Source: Terribium retamae (GTDB lineage Bacteria; Pseudomonadota; Alphaproteobacteria; Rhizobiales; Rhizobiaceae). From it: 64,000 nt of DNA. This document shows, piece after piece, positions 46,327 to 53,894 of this stretch. Position numbers and translations under genes: made by a program. The notes beneath the pieces are model-generated. The model did no database searches. It was not told where the DNA came from and worked only from the letters and a program-made list of their open reading frames with translations. Location of the stretch: assembly GCF_022347545.1 (NCBI RefSeq), contig NZ_JAKREW010000010.1, positions 62,001 through 126,000 on the forward strand, read 5' to 3'. Numbering within the stretch: position 1 is the first letter of the stretch; each line of letters starts with the position of its first letter.

Positions 46327-46355
46327 CCAGGGGCATGTCCCTCCCATGCCCCTGG
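46327..46355. promoter_or_regulatory. Perfect 11-bp palindrome in the AraC-tetraheme gap
   Basis: CCAGGGGCATG, 7-base loop, CATGCCCCTGG. The two genes diverge here, so a terminator is unexpected; a regulator site or an mRNA hairpin in the tetraheme leader is more likely. No T run follows. Confidence 0.45.
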
Positions 46356-46475
46356 TGGGATTTACGTCGGAATTGTTGGTTTGCTGCCTGGACCTGTCAA
46401 TTGCCTTGAAGTCGAACATGCCCTTTGCCGGCCAAGGCACTAGCTTGACCTCCGTTCCGCCTGGGAAACGAGCTT

Positions 46476-47387
46476 ATGAAGCTGCGTGCGAAGTGGCTGC
46501 AGAGGCTGGCTGGCCATGCCGGCAGGGTAGGGCTTTTGCTGCTGGCTGGCGGCGCGGTGGTGCTTCTGTGGCAGCCGACCGAAGCAGCATGGTGGGCGGC
46601 ACGGCTCCTGGGCGTCGCCGCTCTGCTGCTGATCTCTGGCACGCTTTTCCTGCGCCCGGCCTACGGGCAACGTCCATGGCACAGGCTCTTCGGCTGGGCC
46701 GCCCTGGCCGCACTCGGCGGACATGTCGTCGTCACCACCGGTTTCCAACCTGTCTTCTGGCGTTGGCTGACTCCCGCAATGCCGCTCGAGATTGTCGCAG
46801 GCATCATCGCGCTGCTGGCCTTCCTCATGGTGCTGCTCGTGCAGAGGTCCCGAACGCTGCGGCGGCGATTGGGACCTTTCTCAAGCCTGTCCGTTCATCG
46901 AACTGCGGGCTACTTGCTGATTGCAGCTGCCTGCACTCACATAACGCTGGTGGCCGGCATGGCCTTCTCCGCGGCGGTTGGCTTTCTTTCCGGACTTGCC
47001 TTCCTGCTGGTCGAAGGTCTGCTGCGAGAGCGCCATGTTGTGCGACTGGCAGCCACGCTTGCCTTGTTCATCAGCGCAATCGCCTGGCTGGCGATAGGCT
47101 CGATGGCCGAGACACGGCTGGCCGGCCTGCGGCAGGCGCCCATCGATCATGCGCGCTTCCTGCATACGGACCACACGGGCCTGGCATGTGCCGGCTGTCA
47201 TCACAACTTCGTCGATCGCACCGGCACCGAGAACTGTCTCAGCTGTCATAAGCGCCTCTCGGTTTCGGAGGCCTCCCGGATCGACAGTATGTTCCACGCA
47301 TTCTGTTCCGAGTGCCACCGTGCGGACAATCGGGCCGGCAGGAAGTTCGGCCCGATTGACGATTGCAACGGATGTCACGGCGGATGA
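46476..47387 (+). CDS. Membrane protein with C-terminal tetraheme cytochrome c domain
   Basis: 303 residues. Residues 1-210 form about six or seven membrane segments with conserved-looking His at 83, 141 and 155, reminiscent of a ferric reductase or cytochrome b-type domain. The C-terminal 90 residues carry four heme c sites: CAGCH (238-242), CLSCH (254-258), CSECH (277-281) and CNGCH (297-301). Spare His at 225, 230, 233, 243 and 274 could be distal ligands, as in class III cytochromes. A small tetraheme cytochrome is also encoded in the A. faecalis aau cluster, as I recall. Here it probably links the amine dehydrogenase or its maturation to the membrane. Confidence 0.78.
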   Translation: MKLRAKWLQRLAGHAGRVGLLLLAGGAVVLLWQPTEAAWWAARLLGVAALLLISGTLFLRPAYGQRPWHRLFGWAALAALGGHVVVTTGFQPVFWRWLTPAMPLEIVAGIIALLAFLMVLLVQRSRTLRRRLGPFSSLSVHRTAGYLLIAAACTHITLVAGMAFSAAVGFLSGLAFLLVEGLLRERHVVRLAATLALFISAIAWLAIGSMAETRLAGLRQAPIDHARFLHTDHTGLACAGCHHNFVDRTGTENCLSCHKRLSVSEASRIDSMFHAFCSECHRADNRAGRKFGPIDDCNGCHGG

Positions 47388-47434
47388 GGGCGGATTGTTC
47401 TGTCGGCACGCTGGTTAGCCGCGTGGCGGCTCAA

Positions 47435-47734
47435 TCAGGAGGCCGAAAACTTCGAGATGTCCGTAAGCGTGCGTGCGACTTCCCGCGAAAAATGCTGCCG
47501 CGGAGCGATGATACGGTCCTGTGCTTTTGCGGCCTTCATGAAGGCGCCGAACGCTGCGCGAGGACTGCACTCGCCGTCTTCCGCGCGTTTGATCAGGTCC
47601 ACTGCCTGTTGATAAGCCTCGCAATCCTTGTCTGGCCAGGAGCGGCGCATGGCGTCGGCCATGTCCCTCACGTTGCGGATCATGAACTTGCTACCGCGTG
47701 CGGTTCTGAATCTTACCGGCGTGAAACAAGCCAT
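47435..47734 (-). CDS. DUF982-like small protein
   Basis: 99 residues from the ATG at 47734, which has AGGAGG upstream. The core VRDMADAMRRSWPDKDCEAY, with ECSPRAAFGAFMKAA following, fits the DUF982 family common in rhizobia; function unknown. A GGAAC box at 47855-47859 (minus strand) lacks a matching -10. Confidence 0.65.
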   Translation of the reverse strand: MACFTPVRFRTARGSKFMIRNVRDMADAMRRSWPDKDCEAYQQAVDLIKRAEDGECSPRAAFGAFMKAAKAQDRIIAPRQHFSREVARTLTDISKFSAS

Positions 47735-47983
47735 AGGCGAATTTCCTCCTCTTCTGACAGGGTGTCGGTATAGTGGCGATAAGACACCATCGCTCGCTCC
47801 GGGTCCTGTTCGATCTGTACTAGCCAAAGTTGAAAAGCCATTCGGACAGTGCCCGTTCCAACACAGTATGTTTCGTTGTCACATACTCTGTTCAGACAGG
47901 GGCAGAGCCTCAGCCAAGTCCGGAACGCCACCCGCATTCGCGCATAACGACCCGTTGCGGGAATTCGGGTGGGAATCGTAAGG

Positions 47984-48466
47984 TTATTGCTGTTCATTCC
48001 TTGCAGAGCAGGCTTCAGCAAAGCGCCGCAGGATCAGCGGCCAGCCTTGTTCCGACTGCATCGCCTCACGATACTGTTCGGCACCGGCGCCATGGTTCGA
48101 AAAGCCTGTGTGGCTTAGCGTCACGCGTGTGCCGCCGACCCTTGGCGCAAAGGTCACTTCGACCTTGCTGGCCTTTGATGGATCGGGAACGGGCTCGCGA
48201 TTGGGGCCAACCTGCCAGGTGAAAACAATGCGCCCTGGTGGCTCGATTTCGAGGACACGCCCGAAATCGCATCGAAATCCAAGCGGTCCGACTTCAGTGC
48301 AAAATCCCCCGGGCTCATTGCCAATGATCATCTCCCGGAGCGTTTCGCCGGACCATGAATAGTGTTTCGGCCACCAGTGGCCCATGTTCTGTGTGAAATG
48401 CAGAAATGCATCGCGCGGCTCGGCCGCGACGTCGACCTCTATTGAAATCGAGCTGTTGAAGGTCAT
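47984..48466 (-). CDS. SRPBCC/AHSA1 domain protein
   Basis: 160 residues from the ATG at 48466 (MTFNSSISIEVDVAAEPRDAF). START-like fold of the AHSA1 family: FTQNMGHWWPKHYSW, VLEIEPPGRIVFTWQVG and GGTRVTLSHTGF. These bind hydrophobic ligands or act in stress; no specific role is known. It is divergent from the DUF4142 gene. Confidence 0.82.
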   Translation of the reverse strand: MTFNSSISIEVDVAAEPRDAFLHFTQNMGHWWPKHYSWSGETLREMIIGNEPGGFCTEVGPLGFRCDFGRVLEIEPPGRIVFTWQVGPNREPVPDPSKASKVEVTFAPRVGGTRVTLSHTGFSNHGAGAEQYREAMQSEQGWPLILRRFAEACSARNEQQ

Positions 48467-48539
48467 GAACGCCAATGCAAAACGGTGCCCGGAGGTTCCC
48501 GAAACTGTGCCACCCGCGCGCGTCAACGACGCGTCTTTT

Positions 48540-48564
48540 GGAACGATCGACGTCTCCTTCCGTT
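48540..48564 (+). promoter_or_regulatory. EcfG-type promoter of the DUF4142 gene
   Basis: GGAAC, 16 bases, CGTT, 26 bases before the start codon. It matches the alphaproteobacterial general stress sigma factor consensus. Confidence 0.75.
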
Positions 48565-48589
48565 CGGGTTTCGAAGCAGGAGAAAATCC

Positions 48590-49117
48590 ATGAAGACCTT
48601 CCTTCTTGCTGCCATTGTCGCGTTGACGGCCACGGCGGCATCAGCCCAATCCGCTACGGAAAAGACCGGCGTGAATACACTGCTTGGCGTCGCTCCATCG
48701 ACAGAGGACTTTGTCAAGAAGGCAGCAACCAGCGACCTGTTTGAGATTGCGACGAGCAAGCTCGCTGCGGAGCGCGCTGACCCGACCACCAAGGAATTCG
48801 CCGAGCAGATGGTACGCGATCACGAACGAACCAGCAGCGAACTGAAACAGCTGGTGGAAAACCAAGCAATCAACGTCGTTATTCCGACCGACATGACGGA
48901 TAGCCAGAAAGAAGCGCTCGGCGAGCTGCAGGGGCTGCAGGGGCAGGAGTTCAACGACCGTTATCATGCCGATCAGGTGAAGGCGCATGCTGATGCGGTG
49001 GATCTGTTCCAGCGCTATGGCGAGAAAGGCGAACAGACCGCGATCAAGACCTGGGCTGCCAATATCATGCCGGCGCTACGTCACCATCTCGATATGGCCA
49101 AGGGGTTGAACAAGTAA
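48590..49117 (+). CDS. DUF4142 domain periplasmic protein
   Basis: 175 residues from the ATG at 48590 after GCAGGAG. Signal peptide 1-19. The helical ferritin-like DUF4142 domain (EDFVKKAATSDLFEIATSKLA and FAEQMVRDHERTSSELKQL) follows. Such proteins are exported and stress-induced in many Alphaproteobacteria; biochemical role unknown. The EcfG promoter just upstream supports this. Confidence 0.83.
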   Translation: MKTFLLAAIVALTATAASAQSATEKTGVNTLLGVAPSTEDFVKKAATSDLFEIATSKLAAERADPTTKEFAEQMVRDHERTSSELKQLVENQAINVVIPTDMTDSQKEALGELQGLQGQEFNDRYHADQVKAHADAVDLFQRYGEKGEQTAIKTWAANIMPALRHHLDMAKGLNK

Positions 49118-49221
49118 CATTGCGGCTCGCGATGCGTGCGGGTCCGCTCAAGTTCTCCAGGGGAGCCGCTTTGGCGTCCGGCAGCTCGTCCCGGAGCCCA
49201 ACAACTGCCGGGACAAAAATC

Positions 49222-49246
49222 GGAACGCCGCAGGCAGGGTCGCGTT
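49222..49246 (+). promoter_or_regulatory. EcfG-type promoter before the ku operon
   Basis: GGAAC, 16 bases, CGTT, 47 bases before the small-protein gene at 49293. It probably also drives ku. Confidence 0.72.
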
Positions 49247-49292
49247 GACCCCGGTAACTTCAAGCCCTGTAATCCAAAGCGAGGAGGCGTGA

Positions 49293-49688
49293 ATGCAGGT
49301 TCGACGCACGGAAATCACAACGCAGGTCGATCCCGGTGATGTGTACGGCTACCGCGTGCGGTTTCAGGGTACTGAGGGGCAATCCATTACGGTGGCCTTC
49401 CGCTCCGAGCGCTGGTTTGATGACGATGATGAGGTGAAACGACAGGCGATGGCGATGATGGCGCATACAGTCTCCACCCCTGGCCCGCTGAATGCCTATG
49501 ACGCCCCCAGCAATGGCGATATCGCGACCGAGGTCGACACAGCGGAACAGCCGGCGGGCGGAGAGGTGGAAGAAGAGGACGATGACAACCCCTACCAGGA
49601 AAGCGATGAGGCGTTGCCCGACGATGCTGAGGAAGCAGCAATCAGCCGCAATCCTTCCCGTGAGGGAGGCCGCTTCGACGAGACCTGA
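49293..49688 (+). CDS. Small acidic protein of unknown function, upstream of ku
   Basis: 131 residues, start after GCGAGGAGGCGTG. The N-terminal 60 residues look folded (VYGYRVRFQGTEGQSITVAF); the rest is acidic and low-complexity (EVEEEDDDNPYQESDEALPDD). Residues about 20-60 resemble the protein at 53577 (14 identities in 42 aligned positions by eye). I recognise no family. It lies 44 bases before ku. Confidence 0.65.
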   Translation: MQVRRTEITTQVDPGDVYGYRVRFQGTEGQSITVAFRSERWFDDDDEVKRQAMAMMAHTVSTPGPLNAYDAPSNGDIATEVDTAEQPAGGEVEEEDDDNPYQESDEALPDDAEEAAISRNPSREGGRFDET

Positions 49689-49732
49689 AGGAAGCGGTTA
49701 GGCCTGTCTTCAAGTTGCACAGGGAGGAGTTG

Positions 49733-50554
49733 ATGGCACCTCGCGCACTCTGGAAAGGCGAACTGAAGCTCGCTGACATCGAATGCCCGGTGGCACTCTA
49801 CGCCGCGGCCTCGACCTCGCAACGCGTTTCATTTCACATTGTCAATCGCAAGACGAGTAACCGGGTTCGGCGTGAATATGTCGATGAGGAGTCAGGCAGG
49901 GCGGTCGACGATGACGACCAACTAAAAGGTTTCGACCTCGGCAACGACACGTTCGTAACCGTCGAGCCCGACGAGGTCGCCGAGCTTGTTCCGGCGAGCG
50001 ACAAGACGCTTTCGGTGACCCGCTTCGTCAAATGTGCCGATCTCGATCTGCTATTCTTCGATCGTCCCTATTATCTCGGTCCAGATCGTGATGCCGATGA
50101 AAAGTTCGCGCTCATTCGTGACAGCCTCGCGGCTGAGAATGTCGTTGCGCTGGCTGAAGCGGTGCTGTTTCGAAGGCTGCGCACTGTGGCAATCCGTGCC
50201 GACGGCAACGGACTATTGGCGAACACGCTGCATTTCGACCACGAAATCGCTTCGCCGGAAAAAACCTTTGCCAAGGTTGCGGAGTTCAAGATCAAGAAGG
50301 AGATGTTGGACCTCGCCAAGCACATCATGAAATCAAAGGCGGGCATATTCGACCCCGCGCATTTCGATGACCGCTACGATGCAGCCTTGGCGGAGTTGAT
50401 CAAAGCCAAGATCGCCGGGCGCGAGATCAAGCCGCCGAAACGCAAGCGCGAAGGCAAGGTCATCGACCTGATGGATGCGTTACGGCGCAGCGCCAAGGGC
50501 GAAGGAGCCAAAAAAAGCGAGGATGGCCGATCCGCTCGGCGCAAGGCGGGGTGA
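49733..50554 (+). CDS. ku: Ku protein of bacterial non-homologous end joining
   Basis: 273 residues from the ATG at 49733 after GGGAGGAG; the frame is open 6 residues upstream. Ku core of a ring-forming DNA-end binding protein: MAPRALWKGELKLADIECPV, VSFHIVNRKTSNRVRREYVD and TFAKVAEFKIKKEMLDLAKHI. The C-terminal tail is basic. It threads onto broken ends and recruits LigD. A LigD polymerase gene follows, so the two probably act together, perhaps under general stress control. Confidence 0.9.
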   Translation: MAPRALWKGELKLADIECPVALYAAASTSQRVSFHIVNRKTSNRVRREYVDEESGRAVDDDDQLKGFDLGNDTFVTVEPDEVAELVPASDKTLSVTRFVKCADLDLLFFDRPYYLGPDRDADEKFALIRDSLAAENVVALAEAVLFRRLRTVAIRADGNGLLANTLHFDHEIASPEKTFAKVAEFKIKKEMLDLAKHIMKSKAGIFDPAHFDDRYDAALAELIKAKIAGREIKPPKRKREGKVIDLMDALRRSAKGEGAKKSEDGRSARRKAG

Positions 50555-50710
50555 TGCATTCCGATCAGCGGTTTTCGGTTATGACCGGATGCGCCTGCGT
50601 GTCGGATGCAGTTCGAATTCAGGAACTGGACTGGCGATGGGGTATTGCGCCATGCTGGCTTTCACGGCCTGTGCGGATATGGAAGCGGTCATGATTGTCG
50701 GGAACAAGCC

Positions 50711-51586
50711 ATGAAGTCAGCCGAATCACCGAAATCCACCGTCAAGCTTACCCATCCTGATCGCGTTTATTGGGAAGATGCCGGTGTCACCAAAGCGGGG
50801 CTCGCTGACTACTACTCTGGTGCGTGGCAGCGCATAGCGCCTTTCATAACCCGGCGACCGCTGGCTTTGCTGCGTTGTCCGGAGGGCACGGCCGGCCAGT
50901 GCTTTTTCCAGAAACATGCCTGGCGGGGGCATGCCGAGGAAATCCTTACCGTCCAGGATCCGAACGACAATTCCGAGGAGCCAATCCTTGTGATCGATAG
51001 CTTCGATGGCCTGATGGGGCTTATCCAGGCAGGAACGCTCGAGATCCATCCGTGGCAGGCATCGCTGTCCGACCTCGAGCACCCTGACCAGATCGTCATG
51101 GATCTCGACCCCGGCGAGGGAATCGCATGGCAGGATTTGATCGACTGCGCACGGGAAGTCCGCGCGCGTTTGGAAAAGACTGGACTCAATACCTTCGTCA
51201 AGACGACCGGCGGCAAGGGCATTCACGTCGTTGCACCGCTCAAGCCTGTTACCGCCTGGGAGGATGTCAAGGCGTTCACCAAATCGATTGCCGATGCCAT
51301 GGCCTCGGACAGCCCCGACAAATATGTCTCGACCATCACCAAGTCGAAGCGGGTCGGCCACATTCTGATCGATTATCTACGCAATCAGCGCGGCGCGACG
51401 GCGATTGCGCCATACGCAACCAGGGCGCGGGCTGGCGCTCCCGTCTCCATGCCGCTCGAATGGGACGAACTTGGTCCCTCGATTGGTCCAGCTCATTTCA
51501 CGGTGAACAACGCGCTGGGCCGGTTGGGCAGCGCCGACCCCTGGCAGGACTTTCGCAAGGCGGAAGTAGCCTTGAAATTGCGCTGA
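50711..51586 (+). CDS. ligD: Stand-alone LigD-type polymerase (primase) domain protein
   Basis: 291 residues from the ATG at 50711. It is the archaeo-eukaryotic primase-like POL domain of LigD: VKLTHPDRVYWEDAGVTKAGL, catalytic Asp131 and Asp133 in MDLDPGEG, His113, and KTTGGKGIHVVAPL. There is no ligase or nuclease domain in this gene. It fills and extends ends in NHEJ. Either a separate polymerase working with a ligase elsewhere, or the remainder of a split LigD. The 156-base gap after ku holds no other gene. Confidence 0.87.
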   Translation: MKSAESPKSTVKLTHPDRVYWEDAGVTKAGLADYYSGAWQRIAPFITRRPLALLRCPEGTAGQCFFQKHAWRGHAEEILTVQDPNDNSEEPILVIDSFDGLMGLIQAGTLEIHPWQASLSDLEHPDQIVMDLDPGEGIAWQDLIDCAREVRARLEKTGLNTFVKTTGGKGIHVVAPLKPVTAWEDVKAFTKSIADAMASDSPDKYVSTITKSKRVGHILIDYLRNQRGATAIAPYATRARAGAPVSMPLEWDELGPSIGPAHFTVNNALGRLGSADPWQDFRKAEVALKLR

Positions 51587-51731
51587 ACCTGTCGAGTCTT
51601 CTACGCCGCGTCTGGATCGGCGCGGGCGACATCGCAGAAGGATTTCCGTTGCTCGGCTTCCGTAGCTAGCGCCGTTGACCTCGCCGACCCGGGACGGCTG
51701 CCGAAGGGTAGTCAGTCCGCCTGCCTTAATT

Positions 51732-51757
51732 GGAACGCGACCGTTCCCGGAGCAGTT
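51732..51757 (+). promoter_or_regulatory. EcfG-type promoter of the DUF3175 gene
   Basis: GGAAC, 17 bases, AGTT; slightly off the consensus at the -10. The -35 is also part of a dyad GGAACG-CGAC-CGTTCC. Confidence 0.5.
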
Positions 51758-51782
51758 ACCGATATCAAAGCAGGAGGTCACG

Positions 51783-52055
51783 ATGCCTGAAAAATGGTCT
51801 GCCGAAGTCACTGAAAAAAGCGATGCCCTCACCTTGGAGGAAGGCGTCTTCGAATCCGAAGATCCGGAAAAGATCGCTGCGTCGCTGAAGCGTTCGGCCG
51901 AAAAAAGTCACCGGCGCAAATCGGAGCCTTTCCGTTCGGCTATGTCCATGCTGACTTTTTACATCAACCGGGCCGGCAAGAACTTGCCTGCGTCGCAGAA
52001 GAAAGTTCTCGAACAGGCGAAGGTGGAACTGCGCAAGGAATTTGGGCGCGAGTAG
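51783..52055 (+). CDS. DUF3175-like small protein
   Basis: 90 residues from the ATG at 51783 after CAGGAGG. Lysine-rich; the core KRSAEKSHRRKSEPFRSAMS then LTFYINRAGKNLPASQKKVLE is typical of DUF3175. No function is known. It belongs to the stress island by promoter and place. Confidence 0.75.
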   Translation: MPEKWSAEVTEKSDALTLEEGVFESEDPEKIAASLKRSAEKSHRRKSEPFRSAMSMLTFYINRAGKNLPASQKKVLEQAKVELRKEFGRE

Positions 52056-52120
52056 GCGTGATCACCTGGAAGCGCCGCCGAGGCGATCGCTTCCAGGGAC
52101 GTGTTTTTCAGGGAACCCCG

Positions 52121-52558
52121 TTAGTGGGTGGTTTGCGAATGCTCTCCACCGCGCTGCGATATGCCGCCGAGTGCCTCGCCGGCGTGCGCAGCCTCGCCGT
52201 TCGTCGCGAGGTCGCCGAGCGACACAATGCCCACCAGCCGCTTATCCCTGTTGAGGACCGGCAGACGGCGAACCTGAATGTCACCCATGTTCTGAAGCAC
52301 TGCGCTGACTTCCTCGTCGTCGAAACAATATTTGACATCGGACGTCATTACGTCCCGCACCGGCGTTTCCGGTCCTTTGCCCATGGCAACACCACGAACC
52401 GCGATGTCGCGGTCGGTGACCATTCCGATCAGATGATCACCTTCTGCTACAGGAAGCAGCCCGGCGTCCAGGCTGGCCATCGCCTGCGCCACGTCGCGCA
52501 GCGTGGCATCCGGCATGGCAATTCGTACGTCCTTGGTCATGCAATCTCGTACTCTCAT
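52121..52558 (-). CDS. CBS-domain protein
   Basis: 145 residues with two CBS repeats (about 6-58 and 70-125): MRVRDCMTKDVRIAMPDATL, GMVTDRDIAVRGV and a second VRDVMTSDVKYC with VGIVSLGDLA. CBS pairs bind adenosyl nucleotides and are common stress or energy sensors. No EcfG box with correct spacing was found before it. Confidence 0.88.
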   Translation of the reverse strand: MRVRDCMTKDVRIAMPDATLRDVAQAMASLDAGLLPVAEGDHLIGMVTDRDIAVRGVAMGKGPETPVRDVMTSDVKYCFDDEEVSAVLQNMGDIQVRRLPVLNRDKRLVGIVSLGDLATNGEAAHAGEALGGISQRGGEHSQTTH

Positions 52559-52675
52559 GGTGATCTCCCAGGGTTCGACGCCCCACGCCGATCGAGTCGA
52601 TGCAAGCCCAATGAACGGGCAGCTAAAACGTTCCGATGAAAGTCAGCTTCGCTGCCGGCCCATGCGCAGTTTCTC

Positions 52676-52701
52676 GGAACAAGAGCGTCGATGGCGTCGT
52701 T
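52676..52701 (+). promoter_or_regulatory. EcfG-type promoter of the iron permease-like gene
   Basis: GGAAC, 17 bases, CGTT, 35 bases before the start codon. Confidence 0.72.
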
Positions 52702-52735
52702 CTCGCCCTGCCGGCGGCGAGGCAGGAACAGGTCC

Positions 52736-53143
52736 ATGAAATCGGAAAAGATATTCACCCAGGTTGCGAACGCGGTGGCTCATGCCGCCGGAAAGGCACT
52801 GACCTTCGGGCTCTGCGTCCTCGCTGTGCTGGCTTGGGCGGTGACCGGGCCCTATTTCGGCTATTCAGATACCTGGCAATTGATCATCAACACCAGCACG
52901 ACCATCGTCACGTTCCTTATGGTCTTCCTGATCCAGAACACCCAGAACAGGGACAATGCTGCGATCCAAACCAAGCTGGATGAATTGATCAGAGCGTCGG
53001 AAGCAAAGAACAACCTGATCGGCATCGAACATCTGACGGAGCGAGAGGTCGAGCAGCTTCGCAGGCAAATTGAGCAGAAGGTGGCCGCCCTGACGGCGAG
53101 CAAACCGCTCCCGAAGCAAGGTTCATCAGCCCGCAGCGGATAA
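52736..53143 (+). CDS. Low-affinity iron permease family-like protein
   Basis: 135 residues from the ATG at 52736. Two membrane helices (about 20-40 and 48-68) and a coiled-coil-like C-terminus. ALTFGLCVLAVLAWAVTGPYFG, then TWQLIINTSTTIVTFLMVFL and QNTQNRDNAAIQTKLDELIR are the core of the Fet4-like family. Iron transport by this short form is unproven. The final 18 bases overlap the opposing proline-rich gene. Confidence 0.82.
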   Translation: MKSEKIFTQVANAVAHAAGKALTFGLCVLAVLAWAVTGPYFGYSDTWQLIINTSTTIVTFLMVFLIQNTQNRDNAAIQTKLDELIRASEAKNNLIGIEHLTEREVEQLRRQIEQKVAALTASKPLPKQGSSARSG

Positions 53144-53350
53144 CGCTGCTACCTTTTCCGGCGGGCCAGATACCGGCGGGATCTTGCTTGTCTCGAAACG
53201 CTGTGGCGGGTCGCGGGTTTCATCAGGATTCGGACGAGGAATCTCATCTGGCAGACGGTCGGGTTCCGGCTCCTTGATGGGAGGCGTCTGGTCAGGAATA
53301 GGAGGAGGCTCAGGTTGCTGCGGCTCGGGTGTGTTTGGCAAAATGGCCAT
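53126..53350 (-). CDS. Proline-rich small protein
   Basis: 74 residues, low complexity: repeats of PEP, PIPDQTPPIKEPEP and PNPDETRDPP. It resembles short Pro/Asp/Glu-rich proteins often found beside stress genes in rhizobia. AGGGG lies 8 bases upstream of the ATG. It overlaps the permease gene tail. No function is known. Confidence 0.6.
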   Translation of the reverse strand: MAILPNTPEPQQPEPPPIPDQTPPIKEPEPDRLPDEIPRPNPDETRDPPQRFETSKIPPVSGPPEKVAALSAAG

Positions 53351-53422
53351 CGCAAAAACCCCTGTCTGTTATCGAACGATTAACAAGCCGAACGGTCGGG
53401 TTCAGTAACTTGCTAAGGAGGG

Positions 53423-53448
53423 AACCCGACCTCAGCCCTTGAGGTTCC
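53423..53448 (-). promoter_or_regulatory. Possible EcfG-type promoter of the proline-rich gene
   Basis: On the minus strand GGAAC, 17 bases, GGTT. The sequence is a dyad and also reads as GGAAC, 17 bases, GGTT on the plus strand. Confidence 0.45.
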
Positions 53449-53520
53449 CTCACAGAATGTTTCAGCGGCAGCCGCCGTCGGGCGGCACGGCAGTTGTGAA
53501 CTTCCGGAAGCCGAAATTTG

Positions 53521-53545
53521 GGAACCGCGGACTGCGGCGTGGGTT
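53521..53545 (+). promoter_or_regulatory. EcfG-type promoter of the 53577 gene
   Basis: GGAAC, 16 bases, GGTT, 31 bases before the start codon. Confidence 0.6.
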
Positions 53546-53576
53546 GGTTCGATAAGGCTTCGATAAGGAGGTTTTC

Positions 53577-53894
53577 ATGCAGATCCTGAAGACGATCGTC
53601 GACCATGGCGCCATGCCTGTCGTGGAATTTCACGGCGAGGGTGGGGAAGAAATCCAGGTTCGGCTCAGGGCCCGGTCGCCGGCGGACGACGACGAGACAC
53701 TTATTGAGGTGGCAAAGGTGATGATGTTGCATGCGGCCGCCTTTGACCCGCCGATTGAGACCAGTGAGCGTAGCGCCCATGAACCGAAAACCAGGATGGA
53801 GCACCGTGCCAGGGCTTATTTGCCCGACGGTCATGCCGACATGTCGGCCGATCCAGTTGTGAGGAACTTATCCGATGACACAAAAGAACAGTAA
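53577..53894 (+). CDS. Small protein of unknown function, paralogue of the one before ku
   Basis: 105 residues with AAGGAGG upstream. The N-terminal 60 residues (MPVVEFHGEGGEEIQVRLRA, then DDDETLIEVAKVMMLHAAA) align with the protein at 49293; the C-terminus differs. I recognise no named family. It overlaps a 58-codon gene downstream by 20 bases. Confidence 0.65.
   Translation: MQILKTIVDHGAMPVVEFHGEGGEEIQVRLRARSPADDDETLIEVAKVMMLHAAAFDPPIETSERSAHEPKTRMEHRARAYLPDGHADMSADPVVRNLSDDTKEQ

Noticed and set aside
46476..47387. The tetraheme protein as a MauG homologue
   Set aside because: MauG is a soluble diheme peroxidase-like protein with two CxxCH and no membrane domain. This protein has four heme sites in a short domain and many membrane helices.
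47713..47841. 42-residue frame (MAFQLWLVQIEQDPERAM...) ahead of the DUF982 gene
   Set aside because: It overlaps the DUF982 start, has no ribosome site and starts at about the place expected for the promoter, so I could not support it.
47855..47859. EcfG promoter of the DUF982 gene
   Set aside because: GGAAC is present on the minus strand, but the base group 16 bases on is GCTT, not (C/G)GTT, so it was not called.
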